Shown piece after piece: positions 23,699 through 25,199 of a DNA stretch of 25,199 bases (positions within the stretch are counted from its first letter, which is position 1; every line of letters starts with the position of its first letter). The stretch is taken from positions 1 to 25,199 of the forward strand of contig CAZVEE010000049.1 in NCBI GenBank assembly GCA_964625525.1, in the 5' to 3' direction. A program made the translations under genes and the position numbers. The notes beneath the pieces are model-generated. The model was not told the origin of the DNA. It saw nothing but the letters and a program-made list of their open reading frames with translations, and made no database searches. Source of the DNA: CAZVEE01 sp964625525. Lineage in GTDB: Bacteria; Pseudomonadota; Alphaproteobacteria; JAJFIK01.

Positions 23699-24153
23699 CG
23701 GACGGCGCCGACCCGGATGGGATAGGGGGAGACGAGGGGGCGGATGACGACAATCCGCCTCCCGGATATGTGCCGAGCCGGACGCGCGGCCCTTTCTCCA
23801 CCCATAACGGCCCCTTCTTTCACAAGCTGGAGGATGACGCCTTCTTCCACGGCTTTCGGGCCCGGCGGCGCCATTGCAACGGGCATGGCATTGTCCATGG
23901 CGGGCTGTTGATGACGTTCATGGATGGGGCGCTGGGCACGGCGGTCTGGCGGGCCACGGGCCTGCGCACGGTCACGTTGCGCATGACCAGCGATTTTCTC
24001 TCCATGGCGCGGCCGGGTGAGTGGATCGAGGCGACAGCGGCGCTGCGCGGCCAGGAGCCGGAGGTGGCGTTTGTGGAGGGCCGGGTCAGTGTTGGCACAC
24101 GCCTGGTGTTGAGCGCTTCAGCCTTGTTCAAGCTGATGCCCGCCAAGCGCTGA
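23695..24153 (+). CDS. Hotdog-fold thioesterase (PaaI/4HBT-like)
   Basis: This encodes 152 residues. The likely start is a GTG at 23695 that overlaps the cold-shock gene stop by 4 nt (GTGA), which implies translational coupling. The first 25 residues are acidic and Pro-rich and may be disordered. The hotdog domain covers about 38-150. NGHGIVHGGLLMTFMDGALG (62-81) is the usual 4HBT/PaaI core, with H68-G-G and D77 at the active-site helix. TLRMTSDFLSMARPGEWIEATA (94-115) is the classic substrate-binding strand. Members hydrolyse acyl- or aryl-CoA thioesters, and the substrate is unknown here. Coupling to an RNA chaperone is unexpected but could simply be a housekeeping operon. Confidence 0.88.
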   Translation: MTDGADPDGIGGDEGADDDNPPPGYVPSRTRGPFSTHNGPFFHKLEDDAFFHGFRARRRHCNGHGIVHGGLLMTFMDGALGTAVWRATGLRTVTLRMTSDFLSMARPGEWIEATAALRGQEPEVAFVEGRVSVGTRLVLSASALFKLMPAKR

Positions 24154-24442
24154 CGGGTTCTGTCCCCACACATCCTTAAGGTCCGCCGGGTTGAATGCCC
24201 GTTTGACGCGTACTGCCCGGTGCGAAAGGATAAGCGCTGTTGCGTGCCTGTCGTCTTTTTCATCAATTGGGATATAGAGTGCCGCAGGGGGATCGCCGCC
24301 TCACGGGCAGCGGTCCTTGAGTTGCGCCGCTGGATCGCCTCAGGCATGGTCCGCGGCACGAGAGATAATAGAGAGAGGGGTTTGGCGCCGGGCAGCTGCG
24401 TCCGCTCCCACCATCAGACCGAGCGACCAAGAGGAAACATCA
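24154..24442 (+). promoter_or_regulatory. Upstream region of hppA
   Basis: This 289-bp region has no convincing gene and should carry the hppA promoter. TTGACG at 24203-24208 and AGGATA at 24227-24232, 18 bp apart, are a weak candidate -35/-10 pair. No clear terminator for the thioesterase gene was seen. Confidence 0.35.
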
Positions 24443-25199
24443 ATGACAATGTGGCTGATCCTTGCCGCAGGCCTGCTCGCGCTGGCCTATGGCCTGTTCA
24501 CCATCCGCTCCGTGTTGGCAGAAAGTCCCGGCTCCGAGCGCATGCAGGAAATCGCCGCCGCCATCCAAGAAGGCGCGCAGGCATATCTGAACCGTCAGTA
24601 CACCACCATTGCCATTATTGGCGCGGTGATCTTCGTTTTGCTGCTTATTTTGTTTGACGGGCTGTGGGTGGCGCTGGGCTTCCTGATTGGGGCGGTGCTG
24701 TCAGGGGCGGCCGGTTACATCGGCATGCGCGTGTCGGTGCAGGCCAATGTGCGCACGACGCAAGCGTCGAGCGAAGGGCTGGAGCGTGGTCTGTCGGTGG
24801 CGTTCCGGTCCGGCGCGGTCACGGGCATGCTGGTCGTGGGTCTGGGTCTGCTTGGCGTTGCCGGTTACTTCTACTTGCTCTCAAGCGGGGTTGTGGGCGT
24901 CACCTTCGAGGATCCGGAGCATGCGGGCCAGGTGAACCGGGTCATCATTGAAGCGCTGGTGGCGCTGGGCCTGGGCGCCTCGCTGATTTCCATCTTCGCG
25001 CGTCTGGGCGGCGGCATCTTCACCAAGGGCGCCGATGTGGGCGGCGACATGGTGGGTAAGGTCGAAGCCGGCATCCCCGAAGATGATCCGCGCAACCCGG
25101 CCACCATCGCCGACAATGTGGGCGACAACGTTGGCGACTGCGCCGGCATGGCCGCCGACCTGTTCGAGACCTATGCGGTGACCATCGTGGCCACCATGG
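24443..25199 (+). CDS. hppA: Membrane-bound proton-translocating pyrophosphatase, partial (3' end beyond the window)
   Basis: The first 252 codons are present and the gene runs off the right edge; complete family members have about 700 residues. The ATG at 24443 follows AGAGGA at a good distance. Residues 1-20 form the first span, followed by EIAAAIQEGAQAYLNRQY (36-53), which is typical after TM1. Further spans lie at about 55-74, 76-96, 122-150 and 168-185. The cytoplasmic catalytic site begins with ADVGGDMVGKVEAGIPEDDP (195-214) and DNVGDNVGDCAGMAADLFE (222-240), the signature that binds Mg-pyrophosphate. The enzyme couples pyrophosphate hydrolysis to pumping H+ or Na+ across the membrane. 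The residues that decide potassium dependence lie outside the window, so the subtype cannot be called. Confidence 0.96.
   Translation, partial: MTMWLILAAGLLALAYGLFTIRSVLAESPGSERMQEIAAAIQEGAQAYLNRQYTTIAIIGAVIFVLLLILFDGLWVALGFLIGAVLSGAAGYIGMRVSVQANVRTTQASSEGLERGLSVAFRSGAVTGMLVVGLGLLGVAGYFYLLSSGVVGVTFEDPEHAGQVNRVIIEALVALGLGASLISIFARLGGGIFTKGADVGGDMVGKVEAGIPEDDPRNPATIADNVGDNVGDCAGMAADLFETYAVTIVATM

Overview
The window looks like a GC-rich alphaproteobacterial chromosome. The indicators are a crtW/crtZ astaxanthin-type gene pair, a two-domain cold-shock protein of the alphaproteobacterial kind, an HpnN-like RND exporter next to an MlaC-like protein, several Sel1-repeat proteins and a membrane proton pyrophosphatase. 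A marine stalked-bacterium relative (Maricaulales, Caulobacterales or Parvularculales type) is a reasonable guess, but the sequence alone does not prove it. No phage, insertion sequence, CRISPR array or rRNA operon was seen. There is one tRNA gene, tRNA-Ser(GCU).

Layout. 219-2870 (-) is a secreted M14 zinc carboxypeptidase with a C-terminal glutaminase-like domain. 2871-3715 is a long gap with several hairpins. 3716-3988 (+) is a small Sel1 protein, and 4124-4213 is tRNA-Ser. 4227-5642 holds the divergent carotenoid pair crtW (-) and crtZ (+). 5664-7715 (-) is an enlarged AMP nucleosidase, divergent from a hybrid sensor kinase at 7861-9393 (+). 9394-10187 is a poorly coding stretch rich in inverted repeats. 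It carries a 29-residue membrane microprotein with a strong ribosome binding site and a stem-loop directly upstream, plus a doubtful 82-residue ORF. 10188-10976 (-) is an alpha/beta-hydrolase-like protein with no serine at the nucleophile position. 11264-12124 (+) is an MscS channel, which shares a bidirectional terminator with the convergent lipid-transport pair hpnN-mlaC-like (15899-12203, -).

16036-17463 (-) is a decayed mosaic frame made of short pieces of 5'-nucleotidase, choice-of-anchor-I, FAS1-like and RTX-like domains. It runs through its own terminator. 17539-21043 (-) is a two-gene unit: an exported TPR/Sel1/peptidoglycan-binding protein followed by an exported right-handed beta-helix protein. 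21659-22405 (-) is an SDR-fold protein that carries both diagnostic motifs of halohydrin dehalogenases (T-x4-F-x-G and S-x12-Y-x3-R). 23150-24153 (+) is a cold-shock protein gene overlapping a hotdog thioesterase gene by 4 nt. 24443-end (+) is the N-terminal third of hppA.

Functional themes. Much of the window concerns the envelope and membrane: carotenoid modification, hopanoid or lipid transport, mechanosensing, periplasmic Sel1/beta-helix proteins, a secreted peptidase and a proton pump. The observations most worth follow-up are the halohydrin dehalogenase, the mosaic gene, the microprotein with its leader hairpin, and the two terminators with repeated T-tract tails.
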